A stretch of DNA of 64,000 nt, from the NCBI GenBank assembly GCA_018902385.1, contig JABSSW010000003.1, positions 868,001-932,000 on the forward strand, given 5' to 3'. The position numbers and the translations under genes were made by a program. How positions within the stretch are numbered: the stretch's first letter is position 1; each line of letters starts with the position of its first letter. The stretch is from Physcia stellaris. Taxonomy: Eukaryota; Ascomycota; Lecanoromycetes; Caliciales; Physciaceae. The notes under the pieces were generated by a model. It had not been told where the DNA came from. It searched no databases and saw nothing but the letters and a program-made list of their open reading frames with translations. Of this stretch, positions 43,305-55,140 are shown piece by piece.

Positions 43305-43444
43305 ACCTCCACATAGGGCTGGAGTCAGGATATCTTGACCAGAAGGGACTAGCGCCTTGGCAGCCTGGCCCATATCTCGCACTCTGCCTCCTAGATAGTA
43401 ACAATCAAGCATATTATCCACCCACATCACGATTTATCGTAACA
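43294..43444 (+). repeat. TRIM-like element right LTR, 151 bp
   Basis: Pairs with 41401-41552. Followed by target duplication ATATC. Confidence 0.95.
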
Positions 43445-43455
43445 ATATCATTGTT

Positions 43456-44295
43456 GTGTTCACGAATCATGTCGTCAATATTTTCATCGCTAAACAAATC
43501 ACGATGAACTCGAGCAATATCGATAAATTCAATTTTCGTTTTGTTCGTGTTTCAGTTTATCTGTCACAGTTTAAATTGAAAATGAAATATAAATCAAAAA
43601 AAAATCATGTTGTTTCGAATGCGTTATCAAAATTAACTTCTGAAAATGAACAAATCGACAAAAGTTCAAAAAATAAATTTGATCTGAACACATATCATGA
43701 CGAAATAATCGATTTTTCGAATAATTTCGACTGTTACGCATTTCAAGACATTTCTATCGCAATGTCGAAAAATCTAAAAAAGAAAATCAAAAACGAATAT
43801 CAAAACGAAAAAACATGACGAAACATGATCACGATACTAAAATCGCTGACGATTCGAATGCACGAGAAAAAACAAAATCTGTCGATTCGAAATTTTCAAA
43901 TCTCATCGTCGTTCGAAAACAACGTAACGAAACGAAACGTCAATGAGCAAAAAAATGACGATACGAAATTTATATCAAAAAAACTCAAAACAGAAATCAA
44001 TTTCGCGTTGAATACGAATGACATTATATATCATGTTGACATTGACACGCGTCGATCGTGTATATTTGTTGTTGTGAAACGCGAAATATTTTGTTTAATT
44101 CACGATACGAATCAACATTCAAAAATTCATCGATGTTATGACAAAATTTTCAGTACGTTATACATATTTCGATTTTCGCGAAAAATTAAAAAATACATCG
44201 AACATTGTTTTATTTGTCAATTGACACAAATCAAACGTCATCGATCGTACGAAAAATTCATGTTTATCACATTCGTTTCGCGTTCGTTTCATATC
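43456..44295 (+). pseudogene. E1 RNase H end and integrase N-terminal remnants
   Basis: After an RNase H tail (LKMKYKSKKNHVVSNALSKL), the integrase zinc-binding region is seen (HSKIHRCYDKIF, HCFICQLTQIKRH), matching E2. E4 entered here, and the integrase core resumes at 60,597. Fossil. Confidence 0.75.
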
Positions 44296-44300
44296 ATTGT

Positions 44301-44612
44301 TGTAAAACACTCAGAATTCAGATCGACATAAAATATGATCGAATTTCGATAAAATCGAAATATCATAAAATCATGATCACATGCACGTTGAAATCGTCAA
44401 ACATCGAATTAATAAAAAAATGCAAATTTTTCATTTCTTTGTACAACAACAAGCAGTAAGTCGAGTGATTTGCAATTGAAATTTTTTATTTTCTTTATTC
44501 GTACATTTGTATATAGCGAGAAAATAATGACTAGAATTTCTGATTCTTTAGAAATTAATTTAATTATCAATCAGAAATTATACATTTCTGATGTCACACT
44601 TCGTATTTTACA
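44301..44612 (+). repeat. E4 left LTR, 312 bp
   Basis: Pairs with 60297-60591; long shared words such as CGTACATTTGTATATAGCGA. Confidence 0.9.
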
Positions 44613-45701
44613 TTTTAATTTTTATCATAATCATCAAATTAACATCATTCGTGTATTTAGCACATCAAGTCAACAACATGTTTTTTTTTTTTTTTTCACG
44701 AACATCAATGAGTCGATTTTTGATTTTTCAAAATCAGACGTCATTTCGCAAAAGTATCGAGCATACATTCAACAACAAATTGCTCGATATGAAACATTAC
44801 GCAATCAAATCATTTCATCAATCGTTCAGATTATTTCTTTCAAAAAAAAGTCATTTTACATCAAGATAATGAACGACAAGTCAAATCTATTTTCAAAAAA
44901 CAATTACAAAGAATGAATTCAATACGTTTGAAAAATAAAAAATCAATTCGACATGAATCAAGCGAACGAATATGTCGAGAATTCGAACAAAATCAAACTT
45001 TTTTTTGTTGTCATTTTTTTGAAAAGAAAATTTAATGTTCAGTTGCTGTGAAATGTCAAAATCAAAAACAATTCAAATAAAAAATATACATGAAAAAAGT
45101 ATGTTGACTTTTTCAAAAAAAACATTCAGAGAATTTTCACTAGAAAGAAAAACAATTTTCAAAAATATAGAAATTATAAACAACGAATCAATCAATCAGT
45201 ACGAAATTACGATGCTCATCGTATTGTTCTCGTTGCGAATTTACATTTTATCATGAAATTTTCATTTGCAATAAAATTACAGAATTTCATCTTGAATTTC
45301 ATTCAAGACAATCAGAACTTTTTTGCAAAACAAGATATCGAAAACAACAAAAATGAGATTTTGAAACGTTTCAAATGTCGAAAAAATAATGAGCGCAAAA
45401 AGCAACGCAATTCAGACAAAAATAAATTTAAAAACGACTATAATAAGCGCAAAAAAGACGAGAAAAAGTTTCGACGAAAAAAACAATAATCAGTCTCGAT
45501 TCAACAAGAATCAAAAAAAAAAAAAAACGATAAGAAATTCAAATCTGATAATTTTAATCAAAAATCAATCAAACTCAAGAGATTATGACGTTGAATCAAA
45601 AACGAATTCAAAAATATTGTGAACAACAATAAATGCAGAGATTGCGATAAATCAAATTGTATTTTCAAAAATTGTAAAAACAAAAAGTCGAAAAAGCATA
45701 C

Positions 45702-48700
45702 ATGAAAAATAGCATTCGATTCGAAATCAAAAAAGTAATCGATTTGATGATTTTCAATCAAATTGACACAACGAAAAATTCTATATTGAATAACGAAATT
45801 GATTTTAATTTTGACGAATCGTTTACGATCGATATCGAAATCAAAAGCGTCAAACGTCGTCGAAAAAAATTTCGCATGACTAAATGCAAAAAGACAATGA
45901 TCAAGATAAATAAAAAATCAGACGAGAAAAACAAGTTAAAATTCGAAACAATCATGAATTCAGAAGCAAAAATCAATTTGATAAATAATATTTTTGTTAA
46001 ACAATTTGAATTAAAATCATTCAACGTGTCTAGTTGCGAAACAGTGATTATCGATAATCATTTTTTCAAAATTTATGACGTCTATTTCGTGCAATTCGAA
46101 ATGCAAAACGAAAACGATGTGAATCGTTTTTTCAATGATAACTTTTTAGAAACGAATCTGACATGAAACATAACGTTAAATTTGTCATGAATGCAATTAT
46201 CAAACGCAAAAATAAATTGAAAAATCGACAAAATCGAATCGTGATCATTGATTGTAAAATCAATTTTTTTTATCGTAAATCGTATCGAGAAAATCGAATC
46301 AAAAGAATTAATCAGCGTTGTCGTCGATGACAAAAAACAAATTTTCGTCATGTTCGTACGAGTTTTTCATGACGAGAAAAAGAACATGAATAACGTACAC
46401 ATCGAACGACGAACACAAATTGATTCGATTTTTGCGAAAATGAAAAATAAATCAAATATTAAAGTCATCATATTCGAAATTTTGAAGAAATTCGCTGATT
46501 TGACAGATGAAAACAAAACATACGAATTATTTGATCACGAGTCAAACGATCATGCTATTGATTTGAAATCAAACAAGAAATTTTTTTACGATTTCATTTA
46601 CTCATTGTCAGAAAACGAGTTTAAGATATTACGAATTTATTTGAACAAACATTTCAAAAACGATTTCATCAGATTTTTCATTTTTTCAGTCGAAGCATCA
46701 ATTTTGTTCGTCAAGAAAAAAAACGAGATTTTGAAATTATGTGTGAATTACAGAAATTTGAATTTTTTGACGATAAAGAATAGATATTCTTTGTCGTTAA
46801 TCGATGAAAGTTTAAATCGTTTGAGCAAGATTCGCATCTATATCAGTTTCGATATGATAGCAACGTACAATAAATTACGTATCAAAAAAGAAAACGAGTG
46901 AAAAACGACGTTCAAGACACGATACGAACATTTTGAATATATCGTTTTATTTTTCGATTTTACTAATGCATTTGCGACGTTTCAGAATTTCGTCAATAAG
47001 ATTCTGATCGAACGATTCGATTTCACTGTCATAGTTTATTTGAACGATATAATCATATATTTCATGAACGAAAAACAGCACATCGAAAACGTCAAATAAA
47101 TGTTAAATCGTTTGCGAAAACACAAATTCTTCATCAATATGAAAAAGTGTAAATTTTTCAAAGACAGCATTGATTTTCTAAATTTCGTTGTATTTTCAAA
47201 GAAAGTACAAATGCAAAAAAATAAAATCGATGTCATACAGAAGTGATCGACGCTCAGAAACGTGTCAGAAATTCTGAAATTTCTTGAATTGTGCAATTTT
47301 TATAGACGATTCATCAAGAATTTCAATAAGTTGACATTATTTTTAATTTCAATGCTAAAAAAGTCAGCAGAGTTTCATAAGAAAAAAATCAAACGAAAAC
47401 GTAGTTCGAGCAAAAATCGAAACAGAAATCACAACAAAGAACGATTGTCGAATGATTTTTTGATTTTCGAAATTTACGAAGTTTTCAAACGTTTACGAGA
47501 TGCATTTTTGAAAACATTTATTTTGCAATATTTCGATTCGATTAGATTCATACGTGTGAAAATCGACGTCTCGAACAAAACAATAAATGAAATTTTTTGT
47601 CAATTCGACGATCAGAATCATTGACATTCGATAATTTATTTTTTCAAAAAAATGATTTCAACGAAGTGCAATTATGAGATTCATGACAAAAAGTTTCTGA
47701 TTATAATTTTCGCATTCAAGCAATGACGTCATTATTTCGAAAAAACGAAAAAACAAATATTCGTTTTGACGAATTATCGAAATCTCAATCGTTTCATGAT
47801 CACAACGAAATTATCATTTCGACAAATACGATGAACGCAAAAATTGTTTCGTTACAATTTCGTCATCGATTATCGTTTTGACAACAAGAATTTTGCAAAC
47901 GATTTGTTTCGACAATTTGATCATATGATTACAATTGAGAAAAAAATTGAAAATAATCGTCAAATTTTGACGCGTTTGCGACAATTTTTGCAATCGATTT
48001 CGAACGAATTTCAAATTTGCGTGAACGAAATTAAAACGACGATATTCGAATTCAATAATGAAAAAGACAAATTTGCGAATGATTTTTTTGATTTTTAAAA
48101 ATGTGCATCAGACGTGATTATCGATGAATGAAAAATATTAATATTGAATAATGCAACGATTTTTCAGTCGATCAACGAAATGTTTGCAAAAAAACATATT
48201 CACGAACATGATATTGCATACGACGATAAAATTATTGACAATTTCGTCGAATTGATACGTTCATTGTTAAATCAAGACTCATGCGCGATTCAAGTGAAAC
48301 AAAAATTAATTATTTTTGATATGTCACATTCGCATTGACAAAACGAAAAAAAAATATTGTGACACGATGATTGTTTGTACGTTTCGTCAAATTTGAAAAA
48401 AAATGTCATAAAAACAAATCATAACAATTTTCTCGCTGATCATTTCGAAATAAAACGTATTTTTGAATTGATACGAAAAAAATATTATTGATTTAATCAA
48501 AAGCGAAACAATTTCGAAAAAAACGTCGAACACGATTCGAACATGCGTACACAAATAAAGAAACATTGCGAAACATGTGTTATTTGCAAAAGAAACAAGA
48601 CATCTCGTCACAAATCATATGAAAAGTTTTCGTTTTTTTTATATCGAAATTCAAATGAGCTGATTTTACAATGAATTTCGTAACGAATTTTTCAAAAAAC

Positions 48701-49372
48701 AAAGCATGAAATGAAACGACGTATGATGCAATATTCGTTGTGATAAATCGTTTGATCAAAATGACACATTACATTTCAATCACGAAAACGATGATCGCAA
48801 AGAATTTCGTCGAGATTTTAATTCGAGAAATCATTAAATTTCATGATTTTTCATCGTCAATAACAACAGACAGAAACTCGATTTTTATCGCTAAATATCA
48901 TGACGCATTATGCTATGCTTTGAAGATAAAATTGAAATTATTCACGATTTATCATTCGCAAACAAATGATCAAACGAAACGACAAAACTCAATCATGAAA
49001 CAATATTTCAGAATTTTTGTCAATTTTGAGCAAAATGATTGAATGAAATTACTGTCGATGATTGAATTTGTTTATAACAATAATAAACATGCGTTCACGC
49101 AAATGTCATCGTTCGAAACGATGCAAAAATACACGTTCAAAATGTTTTTCGAAAATTTTGCAAATTTTAAAATTAAATTCAAATTTGTTAAAAAACATGT
49201 CGAAAAGCTGATCGAACTAATGAAAATATTGAAAATCAATTTAGTTTACGTTCAAAAACAGCAAATCAAATACAAAAATGCAAAAATCAAATTGATGAAT
49301 TTCGACGTGAAAAGTTACGTCAACGTCAACGTCAAAAATATTCGTATCAAACGTAACAAGAAGTTGAAATAA
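45702..49372 (+). pseudogene. E4 protease, reverse transcriptase, RNase H and integrase remnants
   Basis: Recognisable pieces are a protease-like start (ETIMNSEAKINLINNIFV), reverse transcriptase (LKLCVNYRNLNFLTIKNRYS, then VIVYLNDIIIYFMNEKQH), RNase H (ILQYFDSIRFIRVKIDVSNK), an HHCC segment (about 48,540-48,600) and integrase core (TDRNSIFIAKYHDALCYALK, YHSQTNDQTKRQNSIMKQYF). The order is that of Ty3/Gypsy. Fossil, many breaks. Confidence 0.85.
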
Positions 49373-50319
49373 AAATTTTTCGAATCATTCAAAGTATTGA
49401 ATACAATAAAGAATCAAGCATATCGCATAAATATATTCAAACGTTGACGAATTCACAATGTTTTTCACGTTTCGTTGTTCGAAAAAATCATATTTAAAAG
49501 AAAAAAGAAAATTTCGTTAAAATTCACGTATCAATCAGATGACATCGACATCGAAAAAAACGAAAAATTCATCAATGAAAAGTATTGAGTCGAAATCATT
49601 TTAAACAACAAAATTTACAAAGAAAAACAGATTTCGAACAAATCATATAATGAATCAAAATTCTATTATCTCGTTCAATGAGAAAATTACGAAAAACGCA
49701 TTTGAAAATTCGTTTCAGTGATCAAGCATTTTAGAAATATGCTCAGAAAATTTCATATGAAAAATTCGAAAAAAAACGATGTCAATAAATTTACGAATCG
49801 TCGACGCGTTCGACGTCAAATAAATGTAATTTTTACGATAAAATCGTTGACAAAAAAATCAACATTTCACATTTGATTCGATGCTATTTATTATTTAAAA
49901 TTTACGACGCATGAAGAATTGAATCGTGTCAAAAATATTTTCAAAAATTGTTGTTCGATTTGATTGAACGTTGAATATAAATGTGAAATATGTTGTTGAA
50001 TGCAACGATGAAAATTTCGAAATTTGATATGTCAATTGCGATCGCGATTATTCGAATTTATTTCGTTTAACAGTTTGCAATAATATATCGATTTTGATAT
50101 ACGAAAGCAAAAAAATGAAATATGCAAAAAAAATTCAAATTCGATTTCGTTGTCAACAAATCAATTGTCAATCATCATATCGAAAATTGTGAATTGTACG
50201 AAATTAAATCATCGATATTGAAAACAACAAACAGTAAAATCATCAAATCATGCTTTTTTTGAATCATTCAAAAAGATGTTTTTTCAAATTTTTAACGCAG
50301 ATTGACTGTGAATTGCGAA

Positions 50320-50412
50320 AAATATTCGATGCGAAAATCACGATCACAGTGATTTTTCAAATCAACGATTTTCGATGCGAAAATCACGACGACAATGATT
50401 TTTCAAGTCAAA
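50320..50412. repeat. Short tandem pair with internal inverted symmetry in E4
   Basis: The phrase TTCGATGCGAAAATCACGA with a following GATTTTTCAA occurs twice about 46 bp apart. Within each unit AAAATCAC and GTGATTTT (or a close variant) face each other, so each could form a hairpin. Confidence 0.55.
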
Positions 50413-50420
50413 AAATATAC

Positions 50421-50564
50421 TGATACGAACACAAATAATTGCTTGATGATTGTTAATTCGCATTAAATTGACTAGCTGTATTTAAGAAAATTTCTACTTT
50501 AGTTAGCAATTCAATTCACTTATCATCGATTGATACTGATTTTTAGTAATTGACTATTTTAGCA
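50421..50564 (+). repeat. E3 left LTR, 144 bp
   Basis: Direct copy of 60068-60211. Its equal length to the E0 LTR is coincidental; the sequences differ. Confidence 0.93.
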
Positions 50565-50743
50565 AATGATAACATCATAAATTCGATTTGTATTACGTAT
50601 TTGACATCATTGATTGTCGATCGAATACGTCGTTTTACATCAAATCGAATTTGTCAACAATCAAACGCATTGTTTCAGCAATTTCATCAACTGATATCAA
50701 CTCTAAATCGTCGACTTAATTGTCGTGAAAAATCAAATTACTC

Positions 50744-53700
50744 ATGAATTCGACACGTCATTCACAATCGAATGAATTGACAAAACGTTCGAATCATAAC
50801 GTGCGCGTCTATCAATTTCAATATTTCGTTGTCGAAAAATTTGAAACAAACGAAATCTTCGTCGCATCGATTTTACAAAACAATTTAAACGACAAAATTG
50901 TTTTTCGAAAGTTTTTCGCAAATTTCAATTCAAACAATTTTACATCGACAATCTCGTTCTCAAGTCAACAATCGATCTTTATTTAGTCTTCGATTTTGCT
51001 AAATGACGAATTACGTCAAACGAATTTGTCGTTCGAATATTTTTATCTTAGCGTTTGCTCTTTTTTAGCGTTTGTTTTTTCGAGAAATTTCGTCATTTTT
51101 TCAAGACAGTTTTTCGTTTTTTCGTTCATTTTGTTTATTTATTTTTGCTATTTTCATTTCATTGCATTTTGTTGTCATCGTTTGACGCAATATTTGTTTT
51201 AACTGACAAATCATTGTAATATATCAGCTTGTCATTACATGACAAACATTTTTAGCTAAACAATCAAATTGATTTCGTTTGATATTTCGACTTCGCGTAT
51301 TTCAATTCAATCGATGAACAAAAAAATCGTCGTCATTGCGTGACATTTTCATGAATTTGAATTAACAAATCATTCGTTGACAAAAACTTTATCAAAAAAA
51401 ATCATTCAAACAATGATAATTTTTATAAACATCAATTTTCGATCAACAAAATCGTCAACAACTCGAAAAATCAAAATAACGTCAATCGAATTTCTAAAAT
51501 ATTCGTCAAAATGAATTATCAACATTGCTATCTTTAAAACGATCGCTTCACGATTCTTTAAAAAAATCGAAAAATACAAACAAACATTTGTTTATCAAAA
51601 CTTTCAATTTAAACAAAAGATCGAAACATTTGACGACAATTCGACATTTAATGATATTTCAATCATTTCGAATCGTAAAACAACTGTATTTCAGATTATC
51701 GTTTCACGTATAAAAAATCGATTTCGATACGAAAACGATATTTTCGTAATCGAACGAAATCAAGTTCACGTTAAAATTTCTCGTGTTTCAAATTATTCAT
51801 CTATTATCGATTCAAACAATCGTTTTATTATCGATAGTCGACAAGTCAACAATAATTTGTTTATCGATAACAATTCGACTATTACACGCGAAACGTCAAT
51901 CGAGAAAATCATATACGATCAATTCATAAAATCTAATTCAATAACAATCGTCATGAATTCAATTTTTCAAACAATTATCACGATTGTCGTTAGTGTCGTC
52001 GTTACTCAAACTATCGAAAATATTAAAGCAGAAATACGTCAGAAAATGCAGCAAATCAATCAGCGAAATCAGCAAAAATCAATTGAATCATTCGATTCAT
52101 TCGACTCATCTAAAAATGACAATGATGACAATGACAATAATCAATTTCAATCGAAACATTTAGATTTTTTCGATTCGTTTCATGACGACAAATTTGTAAT
52201 TATCGATGCAATTATGAAATTTATTAACGAAAACATCGTTTTTCGTGACGTTCATTTGTTCATGATTAAAACAAAAAATTTCGTTATTATAAAAAACGAA
52301 AACATTGTACGTCGCAATCTTTTTCAATGTTTAAAAAATGACGCTTTGAATTGATATACGTCATTTTTTATCGACATGAAAAAAAACTTTTTGCTATTAA
52401 ATCAAAATCTAAATCAGTGAGAAAAATATTTAGTAAAAAAATTTCGAGAATCGTCAACTAAAATCATGAAAAAACTCGTCAAAAAATCATACAATATGAC
52501 GAATGCACAACATAAACGTGAATTTAAAAAATACGCGCAAAAAATAATTCGATTAAACAAATCAATTGAATTGTCAATATTCAATCAACTATTACAAATT
52601 TGAAACGAGTTCGACGTTGATTTTCAATTACACGTCAATAAATTTATCAATGACATCAAACTGAATGACTTTTTACGAAACTTGAATGATCGAAAACATT
52701 CATGATGAAAATTGATTAACAAACAATTTTTCGAACAAACTGATCGACGAAAAATCAATGTCAAAAATAAAAACATTCGCGAGCAACGTGAAAATAAACA
52801 ATCACAACGTGACATGTCGAAAATAGATTATCGCGATCGCGATCAATCAAATGTCGAATATGACGACAATGTTGTTGATAAATATATTCAAAACGACTAT
52901 TTTCGATTTGACATTCAATCAATTTTCATTTTTGTTCAATTTTCGAATTTCGTATCGCAAAACAATTATGTTTCGCAAAATTATGTTCAAATTTGAAATC
53001 AAAATCGTGTTTACATGCAACAGCAACAATCAACAAATCAATTTTCAAACGTACAACAACAACAATCGATTTTGTCAATTTTTTTATCACGCAAACAATT
53101 GATCGTTGATTTTTCGAATCAAAATCAACGAAATCAGCAAAAAAAAAACGCGTCAGATTCGAATCGTCGATCATTTGTATCTTTTAACGTCAACGTTCGC
53201 TCGTTTCAATCAATGTATTATAACGTCAACGTCGACGACATTGACGTCAACGATGAAAACGTTTATTATGATGACAAAACAATAAACGATATTATTTTCG
53301 TTTGACACATTGTCGCGAAACGTTTTGCTGTCATCGAAAAAAATCAAAATCAATTTGAATTTGTTTTTTTAAACGACTCAATCTTTCATTACGATTCGAT
53401 GATTATGAACGCGTCGAAATTCTCATTTAACGTCGACGAATCAAACGTTAATCACGTAATTTTTTTTGATTACACGTGTCGAATGTGCAAAATTGATTTT
53501 TATTTCAACAACAAATTATATCGTCACGTTCGTATTTGTCGCAAAAAACGTGTTAATAATTTGTCGATTATTAAATCAATAAACGCTTTTCACAAACATT
53601 CAATCGATGACAAAATACTATCGATCGTCGAATTTACAATTATCATTATTTTCGACGTCGATCTCAATTTTCGTAAATGACATTATGTTAAATTAAAAAT

Positions 53701-54439
53701 CAATCACAGTTTGAATGACAAACTAGTCAAAATCTGCGCGAATATCGACTGTACTATGTTTTTGATTGACAAAAAATATCTATTGAAAATTAAACTCGAT
53801 GTCACAATTCACAAAACAAAGCAATCGATTCGAATACATGACATCGACGACAAATTACATGACAATTCAGAATATACAAAATTGAATTTTTACGTTGTCG
53901 ATACGTTATCAGATCAATTATCAACTATAATTCACTTTCGTCGTGAAATTCATTTAGTGAATGATTTGAGAATTCACGTTTTGTTCGATGTCGATATTTT
54001 AAAATTCGAGCAAATAATATTTGACATGAACAAACGTATTATCATTTTTCTCGTTTGTAGCAATTTGACAATTTTCATGAAATTGATTTTCAAAAATCAA
54101 CGCATTGTGCGAACAATAAAATCAATTAACAAAATCACTATATTTTCGCATATTTGTCTAACTGTATTTGTCAAAATACGCGATCAAAATCTGTCAGCAA
54201 ATAAAAATTACAACTTCGAATCTAAACAGAATTTTCAGCAATTAAAATTCGAAAATGATTTTTTCAATCACATTATCGATGCTCATCTCGTCGTCGTACA
54301 AATACGAAACGTTATCAATAAATCAATAATTTTGTCAAAACATGCAAAGATTGACATGCTACGCGACTTCGAAAAAAAAAATTGTTATTATGTCTTTTTT
54401 GACGATCGACATTTAGCAATCGTTTCGTCACGTAATTGA
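50744..54439 (+). pseudogene. E3 gag and protease remnants
   Basis: Gln/Asn-rich gag stretches are followed by a finger CRMCKIDFYFNNKLYRHVRIC (about 53,481-53,543) and a retropepsin-like start (KICANIDCTMFLIDKKYLLK, 53,726 on). Layout and finger match E1, though the sequences are well diverged. Fossil. Confidence 0.75.
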
Positions 54440-55140
54440 ACGAAAACGTTACGTAATGTGATCATGATAAATTTAATCGACGTTTTCGTTGATTTTACTA
54501 CGTTTAACATTTTTTCGATTATCATTTCTATGCAAGTCAATTCGTCAACTAATTCAATATTTGATGTATCGATATTCGAAATTATTGTGTCATTTATTTC
54601 GTTGAAAATCGTCATGTCAAACGAAATCATCGTTTTTGACGATTCGTCTGTTTACAATCGATTTTTCACGATAGCGAAAATCTATTTCGAAATCTGACGT
54701 GACATCGACGACACGATCAACGTGCTCGAAAAACAATGAATGTTTATATTTATTTTATTTGACGTTAAATCGAAAATCAACAAAATGTATTCATTTAATT
54801 CGAAAAATAAAAAAGTAATCGACAAAAAGTTCGATCGATTACATAAAAAAAACAAAATGACGTGAACTAGTCAATTTATTTCGTACGATTATTCAGTTTT
54901 CGTAATATGACGTATTGTCAACGAACAACGCAAAAATCGCGTTGTAATAAATATTCGTGAATTAAATAAAATTTCGATGTTCGACGTTTATTTCATGTCG
55001 TTACAATCAAACATTTTGTCAGCAATTATCGATTGTTCGTACATATCGATGATGAATTGTGTCGATTTCTTTCATCAATAATTAATACGAATGATGAATA
55101 AACACAAATTGATTGTGATCAATCATCGAAACAACGAACA

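Larger units (their letters stand above)
41401..43444 (+). mobile_element. TRIM-like non-autonomous LTR element with one large ORF
   Basis: LTRs of 152 and 151 bp (TGTTACGG...CGTAACA), identical except for one base in an A run, and the duplication ATATC (41396-41400, 43445-43449) bound 2,044 bp of normal GC content inside E1. The 7-bp LTR tips TGTTACG and CGTAACA equal those of E1 if C-to-T change is allowed. A primer site TGGTAGCATCAT starts 2 nt inside the left LTR, matching TGATAGCATCAT of E1. One ORF (41814-43304) fills the element, and no enzyme domain is present. The near-identical LTRs make it the youngest or joint youngest insertion here. Confidence 0.92.
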
